Both the position numbers and the translations under genes were made by a program. From the NCBI GenBank assembly GCA_965240325.2, contig OZ251222.1:1736001-1800000 (forward strand): 64,000 bases of DNA, in the 5' to 3' direction. A model generated the notes under the pieces. That model did no database searches and was not told the DNA's origin. It worked only from the letters and a program-made list of their open reading frames with translations. The DNA comes from Rebecca billardiae RCC1528 (lineage: Eukaryota > Haptophyta). Numbering within the stretch: the first letter of the stretch is position 1; each line of letters opens with the position of its first letter. Positions 10,070 to 18,846 of the stretch are shown here, piece after piece.

Positions 10070-11199
10070 CAAGGGCGGTAAGGGCTGTCAACTCCCAGTG
10101 GCGCCGAGTGGCGGAGGTTGGTTGCCCCTCAACTCGTGCGGCCTCGCGGCGCAGCGGCTAAGTCTCCTGGGGCGCCGCCCAGGAGGGCGCGTGGGGTGCG
10201 CACGCCGCGTGCTCCTGCGGCCGCGGCAGCGGCCGCGGACACGGCGCGCGTGGTTGGTCGCATGCTAGACAGTATGTAGTACCCTCCCACGCCGCGCGCC
10301 GTGCTCGCCGGTGCCCTCGCCGTGCCTCAGGCCAGCCGCGCACGCGCGCCGCACCAATGGCCAGCCGTGGCCACGCGCCAGCCGCCGGCGCGCGCGCGGT
10401 GCGCGGTGCGGTCGGCGCGGGTCGGGCGCGCGCCCGGGGCGAGGCTTGTGTATGTTGGGCGCGCGTCATGCCGCCTCGCGCCGCCGCGCTGGAGCCCGCA
10501 TGGGTCGGCGCGCACGCGTTCTCATGCTGTCGAGTGTGCATTGCCATGTTTGAAAATGCTCATGTTGAGACGATCATGGGAAGGCAGCGACGCGTGATAG
10601 ACAAGCGCAGACCACTGATATGAGCACGACTAGCATCATACTATGGCACGCGAGCCCCCAAGTGCTCGCGTTCCTCGCACTCAGTGCGCTCACAGCCGCT
10701 TGTCCAAGCTCATTTCTGATGGCCGAGGAATGCTCGACGAGCACCCTTCAGCAGCCGCGTGGAACGTGATCAAGCTCGTGTGCGGCGGCGCGAGGCGGCA
10801 TGACGCGCGCCCATCATACACAAGCCTCGCCCCGGGCGCGCGCCCGACCCGCGCCGACCGCACCGCGCACCGCGCGCGCGCCGGCGGCTGGCGCGTGGCC
10901 ACGGCTGGCCATTGGTGCGGCGCGCGTGCGCGGCTGGCCTGAGGCACGGCGAGGGCACCGGCGAGCACGGCGCGCGGCGTGGGAGGGTACTACATACTGT
11001 CTAGCATGCGACCAACCACGCGCGCCGTGTCCGCGGCCGCTGCCGCGGCCGCAGGAGCCCGCGGCGTGCGCACCCCACGCGCCCTCCTGGGCGGCGCCCC
11101 AGGAGACTTAGCCGCTGCGCCGCGAGGCCGCACGAGTTGAGGGGCAACCAACCTCCGCCACTCGGCGCCACTGGGAGTTGACAGCCCTTACCGCCCTTG
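10070..11199. mobile_element. Fold-back transposon (non-autonomous)
   Basis: A 1,130-bp element made of two inverted arms, 10070-10487 and 10782-11199 (418 bp each), separated by a 294-bp spacer. The arms stay in register along their whole length and I find only two base differences (near 10455 and near 10211 with their partners). The termini begin CAAGGGCGGTAAGGGC. Both outer ends are flanked by the 7-bp direct repeat CTACTAG (10063-10069 and 11200-11206), a target-site duplication. No transposase frame is present in arms or spacer, so it is non-autonomous. Fold-back elements form long hairpins and can yield double-stranded RNA when transcribed (general knowledge). The 7-bp duplication does not by itself decide the superfamily. 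Confidence 0.88.
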
Positions 11200-11206
11200 C
11201 TACTAG

Positions 11207-12127
11207 TAATGTTTTGACCGAGCAGGTAGTCCAGGTAAGCACGCCTGATGATGAACAAGGCCTAGGACGACCTGATTCCGTTTCCATCGTTTTAAAAAAC
11301 CCGCACGCTCATCCCGTCGGACTGTCCGTCCACGCGGAGTCGCGGACGCGGGAAGGTTGTGAGCGTGGAGTGCACACTGGTTGTCGTGCCGGCCCGCCCG
11401 TGCGGTGTAATGACTCACTACACTGCGCGATTCCCCATACTGTAACATCGCGCTGCGGCGGGGCCGCGGCCGCCGCGGGCACGGTCGCGGCTGACCGACC
11501 GCGGCCGCGACCGCGACCGCGGCAGGCCGCCGCGCGGCCCGGCGGCGTCGCGGTCGCAGAGCGGCCCGCCCTGAGCCGGCGCCAGAATCACCGATTTGTC
11601 GGGATAGTAATCCTCGCGTCGCACCGCCGACCATTGCCTGATTTCCCGAATCGGCGCCGGCCCCTGCGACTGCCCCTCCGCCGGCCCCTGCGACTGCCCC
11701 TCCCTGCGACTGCCCCTCCGCGGGTCCGACAGCCCTGATCCGGGCGCTGGAGGCCGCGGCCGCGAAGGCCCAGCTAGTCTTAGGAGTCACCAGTGACTGG
11801 ACAACTCGACAGCTAGTCGGAGGCGTTGGCGGCGGAGTGGATTCGGCGGCGGCGCCCCCTGAGCGTGCGGCATAACCGGCGCGCCGGAGTTCCGAGGAGA
11901 ACTCATTCTGCCGGTCGTCGACGGTCTGAACTACCGGCGAAAGTCGGCTGAATGAAGCTTTGAAGTATTAACTGTCGCGCGGGCCTCGCGCGTCGCGCCA
12001 CTGGCTTGGCCTGCTCCCTCCGGTTGCCGCTGCCGGTCTGCCACTACTCCGGACAGCGCTCTATTCGCGCGCCGGCAACGGGCAAGGGTACATCAGCCTC
12101 CTGACGATCCGGTGGGCTCACGACGAG
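11207..12127. other. Gene-free region with short C-rich tandem repeats
   Basis: About 920 bp between the fold-back element and the 3' end of the LysRS gene. At 11660-11730 a 'cccctgcgactgcccctcc' unit recurs about three times; 11490-11525 is (gaccgc)-like. No supported gene. Confidence 0.45.
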
Positions 12128-14179
12128 TCACGCCCCGTCGCCTGAGCCCGACGCCTCGGTCGCCGCTGCCGCGCCGCTGCCGTCCTTGGGCTTCATCGCC
12201 GGAAAGAGCAGGACCTGCTCCGGCCGCGCGCGCACGCGGGGGGGGGGGACGTGTTGGCGCGAACGCCACACACGTTACGCGCGCGTGCGCGAGCGCGCGG
12301 TGCGCGCACCTCCTTGATGTTCATGGAGTCTGTGAGCATCATGCACAGCCGGTCGATGCCCATGCCCCAGCCCGCGGTGGGCGGCAGCCCGTACTCGAGC
12401 GCCGTGACGAACTCGTCGTCCTTCGACATCGCCTCGTCGTCTAGCCCCTTCTGCGCCATCTGCTCGTCGAACCGCTCCTTCTGCACGACCGGGTCGTTGA
12501 GCTCGGTGTACGCGTTACACAGCTCCTTGGTGTTCACAAACAGCTCGAAGCGCTCGGTGAGGTTGGCGTCGTCGCGGTGGTGCTTGGCGAGCGGGCTCAT
12601 GATGACCGGGTGGTCGGTGATGAACGTCGGGTTGATGCACTCGACCTCGAGCAGCTCGCCGACCAGCTTGTCGAGCAGCTTGGCCGTCGTCGGCTGGTCC
12701 GCCTCGATGTTGAACTTCTGCTCCGCCCCGAGCGCGCGCGCGCCGCGTGCGGGCCGGGCGGACGAGGCCGCACGCGTGAGCGGGGCGCGGCGACGCGACG
12801 GGTCGCGTCGGCGCCGTCGCGGGCGCGACGGCGCGTCCCGCCGCCGCGCGCCCCGCCTGCGCGCCTACCCGCCGACCCGCCGAGGCGCGCGCACACACTC
12901 CCAACGCGCGCCCGCCACCTGACGCGCGCGCGCACACCTTGCACTGCTCCGCGAGGAACGCGTGCGCGCCCGGCTGGCCGAGGTCCGCCGGGAACTTGAC
13001 GCCCAGCTTCTCCTCGAGCGACTTGATCATGGGCAGCCGCCTGAACGGCGGGGTGAAGTCGATCTCGACGGCGCGGCCGCTCTTGTCGCCGTCGGGGTGG
13101 ATCGCGATCTTGTACGAGCCCGTCAGCTCCTTCACCATCGACGAGAGCAGCTCCTCCGTGAAGGCCATCAGGTCGTGATAGTCGGCGTACGCCCAGTAGA
13201 ACTCGCACGAGGTGAACTCCGGGTTGTGCGTCATGTCGATGCCCTCGTTGCGGAAGAGGCGGCCGATCTCGTACACGCGGTCGAGGCCACCGACCACGAG
13301 CATCTTGAGGAAGAGCTCGGGCGCTATCCGCATGTACAGCTTGCGCTGCAGCTCGTTGTGGTACGACTCAAACGGGCGCGCGGTCGCGCCGCCCGGCAGC
13401 AGGTTGAGCACGGGCGTCTCGACTTCGATGAAGTGGTGCATGTCGAGGAAGCGGCGGAGGAAGTTGATGGCGCGCGTGCGCATGAGGAAGATGTCGCGCA
13501 CGGGGCGGTTCACGATCAGGTCGAGGTAGCGCTGGCGGTACCGCACCTCCTTGTCCGTGATCTCGCGCTTGGGCAGCTGGTGCAGGCACGGCGAGAGCAT
13601 CTGCACGGTCGTCGGCAGGATCGACAGCTCGCCCTTCTTCGACTTGCCCGGCCGGCCGCGCACGCCGATGACGTCGCCGCGCTTGATGTTGAGCATGTCG
13701 GCGGTGAAGTCGGGCCCGGTGTAGATCGACGCGTCCGCGAGCACCTGCACCTTCAGCCCGTCCGCCACCAGGTCGAAGAAGACGAGCTTGGCGCCGGACT
13801 CGCGCTTGAGCATCACGCGCCCAGCGATCGCCGCCTCCGTCTCGAGCCGCTCGCCGGCGGCGAGGCCGCTGAACTCCTTGATGTACGCGGCGTGCGTGTG
13901 CGTCGTGTGGAACTTGTGCGGGTACGGCGTCAGGTCCGCCGCCTTGCGCGAGCGGATCCACGCCTCGCGCATCTCCTTGTACTTGGTCGAGTCCATCTCG
14001 TCATCGTCCGCGGCCGCGGCCTTGGGCTTGGCGGCGGGCTGCGCGGCCGCCTCGGCGGCCTTGGCCGCCGCCTTCTCCGCGGCCTTCTTCGCCTTCTCCG
14101 CCTCCTTCGCCAGCCGCTTCTGCTGCGACTTGCTCATCTGGCCCTCCGCGGGCTGATCAGCGCCATCGTCGTTCGCCAT
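12128..14179 (-). CDS. KARS: Lysyl-tRNA synthetase (class II, cytosolic type)
   Basis: Exons 14179-12938, 12717-12310 and 12214-12128 join in phase 0 to give 578 residues. Attaches lysine to tRNA-Lys using ATP. An N-terminal Lys/Ala-rich helix (residues ~14-50), typical of eukaryotic LysRS and used for RNA binding, precedes the OB-fold anticodon domain. The catalytic core shows motif 1 ([16 protein letters not shown]), motif 2 ([20 protein letters not shown]) and motif 3 ([13 protein letters not shown]), plus the family-specific [13 protein letters not shown] end created by the last splice. Start at MANDDGADQ is preferred because the divergent gene begins only ~100 bp away. I see no organellar leader at this start; an upstream ATG (14239) would add 20 Arg/Ala-rich residues and could give a dual-targeted form. 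Confidence 0.93.
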
Positions 14180-14275
14180 TTTTCGCGCGCTCGCGGCCGC
14201 GCTCGCGCGGCCGCGTGGCACCGTGTCCGGGCGTCCCACGCCCGCCCACCGGACCGTGTGTGCAGGTGGTGACTG
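14180..14275. promoter_or_regulatory. Compact bidirectional promoter region (LysRS / unknown protein)
   Basis: Only 96 bp separate the two divergent start codons, so promoter elements must be shared or lie inside the genes. No TATA box visible. Confidence 0.4.
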
Positions 14276-15817
14276 GTGACTGTTTCAGCACTCGCGGCGA
14301 TGGCGGAGCTCGAGGGCGCAGCCCACGAGCCGCCGGCGCCGCCCGCGCCAGCGCGCGCCGACGCGGGTGGGGAGCCCGCGAGGCTCGTGCCGCCCGGACG
14401 CGATGCAGACGGAGGCATGGGCACGCGCTCGACGGGCCTCGAGGGCAACAAGCCGTACTCGCAGCACTTTGACCGGCTGCGCGGGCACACGCCGCCGCCG
14501 CCGCCGCACGCAGACCCGAGCCGCACGCCCTCGCATGCCGACCCTCACCAGCCGTGCCGCACGCGCTCGGAGCTCCTGTCGATGCGCAAGCAGCTGTACA
14601 TCGACGCCAACGAGGAGCGCAAGCGCGCGCACGAGGAGGCCAACCCCGTCTGGGCGGCGACGCTCTCGGCCGAGCCCGGCCCGCCGAAGCCGACCTACAA
14701 CCGCACGCGCTCAGAGATGCGCGCCGAGCGGCGGCGGGACAAGGTCGCGACCGCGGTGCTCTCGTCCGGCGAGGGGATCCTCGACCGGGACAAGAACATC
14801 ATGCTGAACGCCGACCCGAACGCCGTCGTCACCACCATCAGCCGGCCGCAGGCCTACGGCGCGCAGCTGCCGCTCACGTACGTGCCACAGCCGGCGGTGC
14901 CGACGCGCTCCGCGCTGCTGGAGCAGCGGCGGCACGAGCTCGTGCGCGAGAACGCGCGCACGATGAAGTCGATCGGCGACGAGGGCTACCGCTCCTTCTA
15001 CCAGCGCGTCTCCGACCGCCTCGACTCGTCGCTCAAGCAGTACTACGACTCGCAGGAGACGAGCGGCGCCAAGCTCACACGCGGCCAGCTGATGGAGCAG
15101 CGCAAGGCGGACTTCATCGCGGAGAACGACGAGTTCGTCGAGCGGCACCGGCAGGGGCTCGTGCGCGAGCCGAACTACGCCGACCAGGCCGAGCCGTTCT
15201 GGACGCTCGGCCGCGAGGTGCCGCACCCCGCGATCACCTCGCAGCACGAGCTCAAGGAGAAGATTGAGTGGTACCGCAAGCCAGAGGTCTTTTTGCCCGG
15301 CCGCTCGCCGCGCGAGAAGGACCCGTTCAAGGCGGGCGAGGGGACGAGGCTGTCGGACAAGCTGAGCGCCGGGCCGAAGAAGCACCAGCGCGGCTACCCG
15401 CACGACAGCCGCCAGCTCACCGGCGAGATCCCGTGGCTGCCCGCGCCCGAGCCGAGCGCGCTCGTGACCGAGCACAAGGCGTCCGTCAAGGAGACGCTCC
15501 GCTTCCTCGACTTCAAGCTCAAGTCGGAGAAGGAGCCGGTGGCGGGCGTGGACATGGCGATGGAGCTGCCCATGTACTCGTCCTTCACGCGCGACGGCGT
15601 CTTCCGCGAGCCGCCGCGCGCGCCGCGGCACATCCCTGTGCAGCAATCCTCGCAGCCCAACACGCCCGCCTCGCGCAGCTTCAACTCGGGCGGCTCCCAG
15701 GGCGGCGGTCCGCCGCGCTCGCCGATGCTCATGACCACGCTCACGCCGGCGAAGCCAGGGACATCGGCGTCCGTGCGCAGTGGCGGGTTCCAGGTGATCG
15801 ACACGCTGCGGGGATGA
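14276..15817 (+). CDS. Unknown charged helical protein
   Basis: Intronless, 513 residues from ATG 14276 (a second ATG at 14300, MAELEG, is also possible). I do not recognise the family. Visible features: a Pro-rich N terminus, a central region of long charged helices (RSEMRAERRRDKV, RKADFIAENDEFVERHRQG), a repeated arrangement 'x-T-R-S-x-L-L/M-x-Q/M-R-x-x-L/F' at about 98, 140, 212 and 275, and a Ser/Pro-rich tail. No signal peptide or membrane segment. The regularly spaced short charged motifs resemble cytoskeletal or flagellar scaffold proteins, but this is inference. It shares a ~100-bp divergent upstream region with LysRS. Confidence 0.7.
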   Translation: MTVSALAAMAELEGAAHEPPAPPAPARADAGGEPARLVPPGRDADGGMGTRSTGLEGNKPYSQHFDRLRGHTPPPPPHADPSRTPSHADPHQPCRTRSELLSMRKQLYIDANEERKRAHEEANPVWAATLSAEPGPPKPTYNRTRSEMRAERRRDKVATAVLSSGEGILDRDKNIMLNADPNAVVTTISRPQAYGAQLPLTYVPQPAVPTRSALLEQRRHELVRENARTMKSIGDEGYRSFYQRVSDRLDSSLKQYYDSQETSGAKLTRGQLMEQRKADFIAENDEFVERHRQGLVREPNYADQAEPFWTLGREVPHPAITSQHELKEKIEWYRKPEVFLPGRSPREKDPFKAGEGTRLSDKLSAGPKKHQRGYPHDSRQLTGEIPWLPAPEPSALVTEHKASVKETLRFLDFKLKSEKEPVAGVDMAMELPMYSSFTRDGVFREPPRAPRHIPVQQSSQPNTPASRSFNSGGSQGGGPPRSPMLMTTLTPAKPGTSASVRSGGFQVIDTLRG

Positions 15818-16463
15818 GGGCAGTGGCGCGTCACCAAGGGCCGATTCGGAATCGGATCATCAGCGATCGGATCTGACAGCGTAATTCGATGCAGCCGATG
15901 CGGTCGCAGCGGACCACATGGATGGCAGCCGTGCGCTGTCCCCGAGCTGCCAGAGTCTGCCAGCGAGCGCGGTCTGTCAGACTGACTGCGACTGACTCAC
16001 TGCTGAGTTCAATAAGGCTATATGCCTATGGACTAGTTATACTGAGTTCCGGCGGCAACTACTCGGTCGCGCAGCCCGCTCACGGCTAGTAAGTCCCGGA
16101 TCCGGTCGGACGATAAACTGAATCGGGCCACCGCGGATCACCGATCAGAAGACTGAGACTGCTGCTAATCAGAATAACTACTACGCGGTATGCCGAATCG
16201 TCCGATCGATCTGACGATATATCACGAAGCCTCGTCGATCCGCGCACCGAGTGCCGACGGGCGATCAATCTTATTATAATGATTCTTAGAAGCGCTGCCA
16301 GGCTCATCTAAATCAGACAGATCCGAGTCAGTGCCGCATCACGGGCAGCAACGGGGCGTCAGGGCCCAGCTTATTTACGACACTGTGACTCATCGAATTC
16401 AGCAGACGCGGACGCGGGCATCGACACGGGTCGATCGACGATCACCCACGACTCAAGAGGCTA
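15818..16463. other. Convergent intergenic region
   Basis: About 650 bp between two converging 3' ends, lower in GC than the genes and containing several 'gatcgatc/gatcatc' words. No gene supported. Confidence 0.45.
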
Positions 16464-17429
16464 CTACCAGCCGTTGTATGGGCCTGGCGGCTCCACCGGG
16501 ATCGGGATGGGCACCGGCACTGGGCGCGTTGCCGGGGCGAATGCCCCATTGCGGCAGCACACCTTCGCGAAGAGCAGGTCGCAGCAGAAGAGCGGGTAGT
16601 CGCAGTCGTAGCTCGTCTCGCAGAACTCAATGTTGCTGCCGACGCCCTTGGATGCGGGCGGGGGCGCGCGCTTGCCGTCTGCGGGCTGCTTGGTCGCCTC
16701 CGCCTCGCTCGCCTCCAGCACGTGCGGCACGGGCATGACGAGCGCCTGGCCGAGGGGGCCGCCGATCATGCCCTGCACGGGTCGGCCGATCCCCACCGGG
16801 CTGATCAGCTGCAGGTACGGCTGGCGCACCTCGCGGCCGTTCACAATCACGTTCTTGAGCGCGTGCCGTCGCACGAGCCCCTTGTCCGAAAGCGTGTACT
16901 CCGAGATGCCGTCGATGAAGTAGGTGCGGCTGGGGTTGACGAAGGTGGAGAACGCAACGTTCCAGCGCGTGCGCACGAGCCGCGGGTCCCAGCCCGAGTA
17001 GCACACCTTGCACTTCACCTCGACGGACGCCATCGTGTGGCGCATCCAGCGCAGCAGGCTGAAACATTTGCTGTAGATGGACAGGCCGCGCAGCGACAGG
17101 CCGGACGGGTCCGTGAGCTCGATGTTGGGCTCGTAGATGCTCAGATCGGGCGCTTGTTCGAAGAACAAAGGGTAATCGGCCTGCAGCGTGTCGATCACCT
17201 TGCCGACGTTCAGCCTGAACTCCTGCTGCCGCTTGCGCTCCTCGTCGTCGCCGCCCGGACCAGGCAGCGCGCCGCCGGGGTATGGGCCGCTCGATGCCGA
17301 CGCCGTCGGCACGGCTGACGAAGGTACTGGTGTGGCGCGCAGCACGTACGGCGTGGCCGGCCGCGTCGGCACCAGCCGGTCCACCACGCCGACCGACGCC
17401 AGCACAACGCAAAGGCCTGCGCGGAGCAT
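16464..17429 (-). CDS. DUF2358 plastid-type protein with C-terminal cysteine cluster
   Basis: 321 residues from ATG 17429, chosen because it begins a hydrophobic signal (MLRAGLCVVLASVGVV) suited to plastid import across several membranes. Residues ~90-220 match the DUF2358 family of chloroplast/cyanobacterial proteins: an N-terminal LNVGKVIDTLQADYPLFFEQ helix, LSIYEPNIELTDPSG, and a WDPRLVRTRWNVAFST core. The C terminus carries a second module, CETSYDCDYPLFCCDLLFAK then VCC (about residues 272-296), with seven cysteines. I associate this module with stramenopile/haptophyte DUF2358 proteins; it could bind metal or form disulfides. Biochemical function unknown. It is divergent from a fibrillin gene with about 190 bp between starts. 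Confidence 0.78.
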   Translation of the reverse strand: MLRAGLCVVLASVGVVDRLVPTRPATPYVLRATPVPSSAVPTASASSGPYPGGALPGPGGDDEERKRQQEFRLNVGKVIDTLQADYPLFFEQAPDLSIYEPNIELTDPSGLSLRGLSIYSKCFSLLRWMRHTMASVEVKCKVCYSGWDPRLVRTRWNVAFSTFVNPSRTYFIDGISEYTLSDKGLVRRHALKNVIVNGREVRQPYLQLISPVGIGRPVQGMIGGPLGQALVMPVPHVLEASEAEATKQPADGKRAPPPASKGVGSNIEFCETSYDCDYPLFCCDLLFAKVCCRNGAFAPATRPVPVPIPIPVEPPGPYNGW

Positions 17430-17670
17430 CCTGACTGCGTGCAAGGCAAGGCGGCAGCTGCCACACCCGGCAAGAATAATGTTGCGAAGATGCTCGAGAG
17501 ACTTCGTCGCGAACTGCTGACCAGAACGAGAATCCGCGGGAAATCTTGCTGCTTGTTTCGTCAAGACAAAAAGAAGCTCGATGGCGCGGCGGAGGCGGCC
17601 GTGATCGGCATCCGCCCGTTTGTCTTTTTTCCAGTCGCGAGGTCGCGCATCTTCTGGACTGCGATTGGCG
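17430..17670. promoter_or_regulatory. Divergent promoter region between two plastid protein genes
   Basis: Separates the starts of DUF2358 (-) and fibrillin (+). Both products look plastid-targeted, so a shared, light- or redox-coordinated promoter is plausible (inference). No specific element identified. Confidence 0.4.
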
Positions 17671-18519
17671 ATGGCGGCCGTCGGCTGCAGTGCATTGTTC
17701 GCATGCGCATACATCCTGCACGCGGCCGCTGCCGCGGCGGTTACGAGCGCCGGCCCGGCGAAGGCTTCGCTGCTCACGCGCATCGCAGACACTAATCGAG
17801 GCCTCGCCGCCGACGAGCGCTGCCGGGTGGACGTTTCCCAGCTGATCGACGAGCTTGTGGCGGCTCGAGAGCAGAGCCCGCTAGATGAGCCCGGCGCCCT
17901 GTCCGGCCGCTGGCGGCTCGTCTACACGGACTCAATGGCTGCCCTCGGAGCGAACAAGCCCATATGGCGCCGCCCGTGGGGCGACGTGCACCAGTGCGTC
18001 GATTTCAGCGCCGAGCCCTTCCTGCTGCAGAACCAGGAGGGGCCACCGCTCTTCACGACCGCGACCGCGCAGCTGCGGCGAGCGTCGGCAGAGTCGGCTG
18101 AGATGGAGGCCACCTTCGTCGAGATCAAGGCCTGCGGCATCTTTGAACTCCCCATCCCCGGCGACGGCCGCTATGGCACTGTCGAGTTCGCGTACGTGGA
18201 TGACGACCTGCTCATCTCGCGCGGCAACCGCGGGCACGTGTTCGTTCTTACTCGCACCGATGCGGCTGCCAGGCTGCCCCGCATCCGTCGAGACGGCGTC
18301 GGCTACTACGCCGGGCAGCGGTACTTCCGCGGCATGTTTGAGCGAGAGCTCGTGCCCACCACAGCCGACACCCTTAGTACCAGCGAGCGCGCTTGGCAGG
18401 CGACGGAGCGCGACAACCTGACGCCGAACCTGAAGGCAGCTGCGATGGCGACACTCAGCACAGCCGTGCTCACGGCGAGCTTTCTCGGCGCGAACGGACT
18501 GCTCCCCTTCCAGTCGTGA
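17671..18519 (+). CDS. PAP/fibrillin family plastid lipid-associated protein
   Basis: 282 residues from ATG 17671; an in-frame ATG at 17620 would add 17 residues. The hydrophobic start AAVGCSALFACAYILHAA fits the signal part of a bipartite plastid leader. Fibrillin hallmarks: the N-terminal strand LSGRWRLVYTDS and the C-terminal VEFAYVDDDLLISRGNRGH pattern, which close the lipocalin-like barrel. A hydrophobic segment at the very C terminus (AAMATLSTAVLTASFLGANG) may sit in a membrane. Fibrillins bind lipids in plastoglobules and thylakoids and take part in plastoquinone and carotenoid handling (family knowledge). Divergent partner of the DUF2358 gene. Confidence 0.82.
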   Translation: MAAVGCSALFACAYILHAAAAAAVTSAGPAKASLLTRIADTNRGLAADERCRVDVSQLIDELVAAREQSPLDEPGALSGRWRLVYTDSMAALGANKPIWRRPWGDVHQCVDFSAEPFLLQNQEGPPLFTTATAQLRRASAESAEMEATFVEIKACGIFELPIPGDGRYGTVEFAYVDDDLLISRGNRGHVFVLTRTDAAARLPRIRRDGVGYYAGQRYFRGMFERELVPTTADTLSTSERAWQATERDNLTPNLKAAAMATLSTAVLTASFLGANGLLPFQS

Positions 18520-18846
18520 GGAACGCCGTACCACGACTGCCACAAGCTGTTGGCGCAGATGCGTGTCGTCGTCGGCATCGGGCGCCTTCGTCATATTGCA
18601 GCATCGGTATCTTCAGTCGTTATTCATTACGACATTACGCGCGCGAACTCACTCACTCGGCGAACTGCGGCGGCGAGCAGAACTCTTTATTCTTTAAGAG
18701 ACGACAGAGTCATGCAGTCAGCAGAGTATAACGCCGACGATGACGACTGCTGACAATGACAGTAGTCAGTCAGCAAGTGTACTCAGCAGAATGGCGTGCC
18801 GTGCCAATCTGACGACAGCCCTGTATCCGACGGCCACAGATCGAGA
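18520..18846. other. Convergent intergenic region
   Basis: About 330 bp between fibrillin and the copper ATPase 3' ends. Nothing recognised. Confidence 0.4.

Noticed and set aside
10158-11111. Matching open frames in the two arms of the fold-back element
   Set aside because: They are the same inverted sequence read twice, GC-biased, with no start context or homology pattern; the structure is explained by the palindrome.
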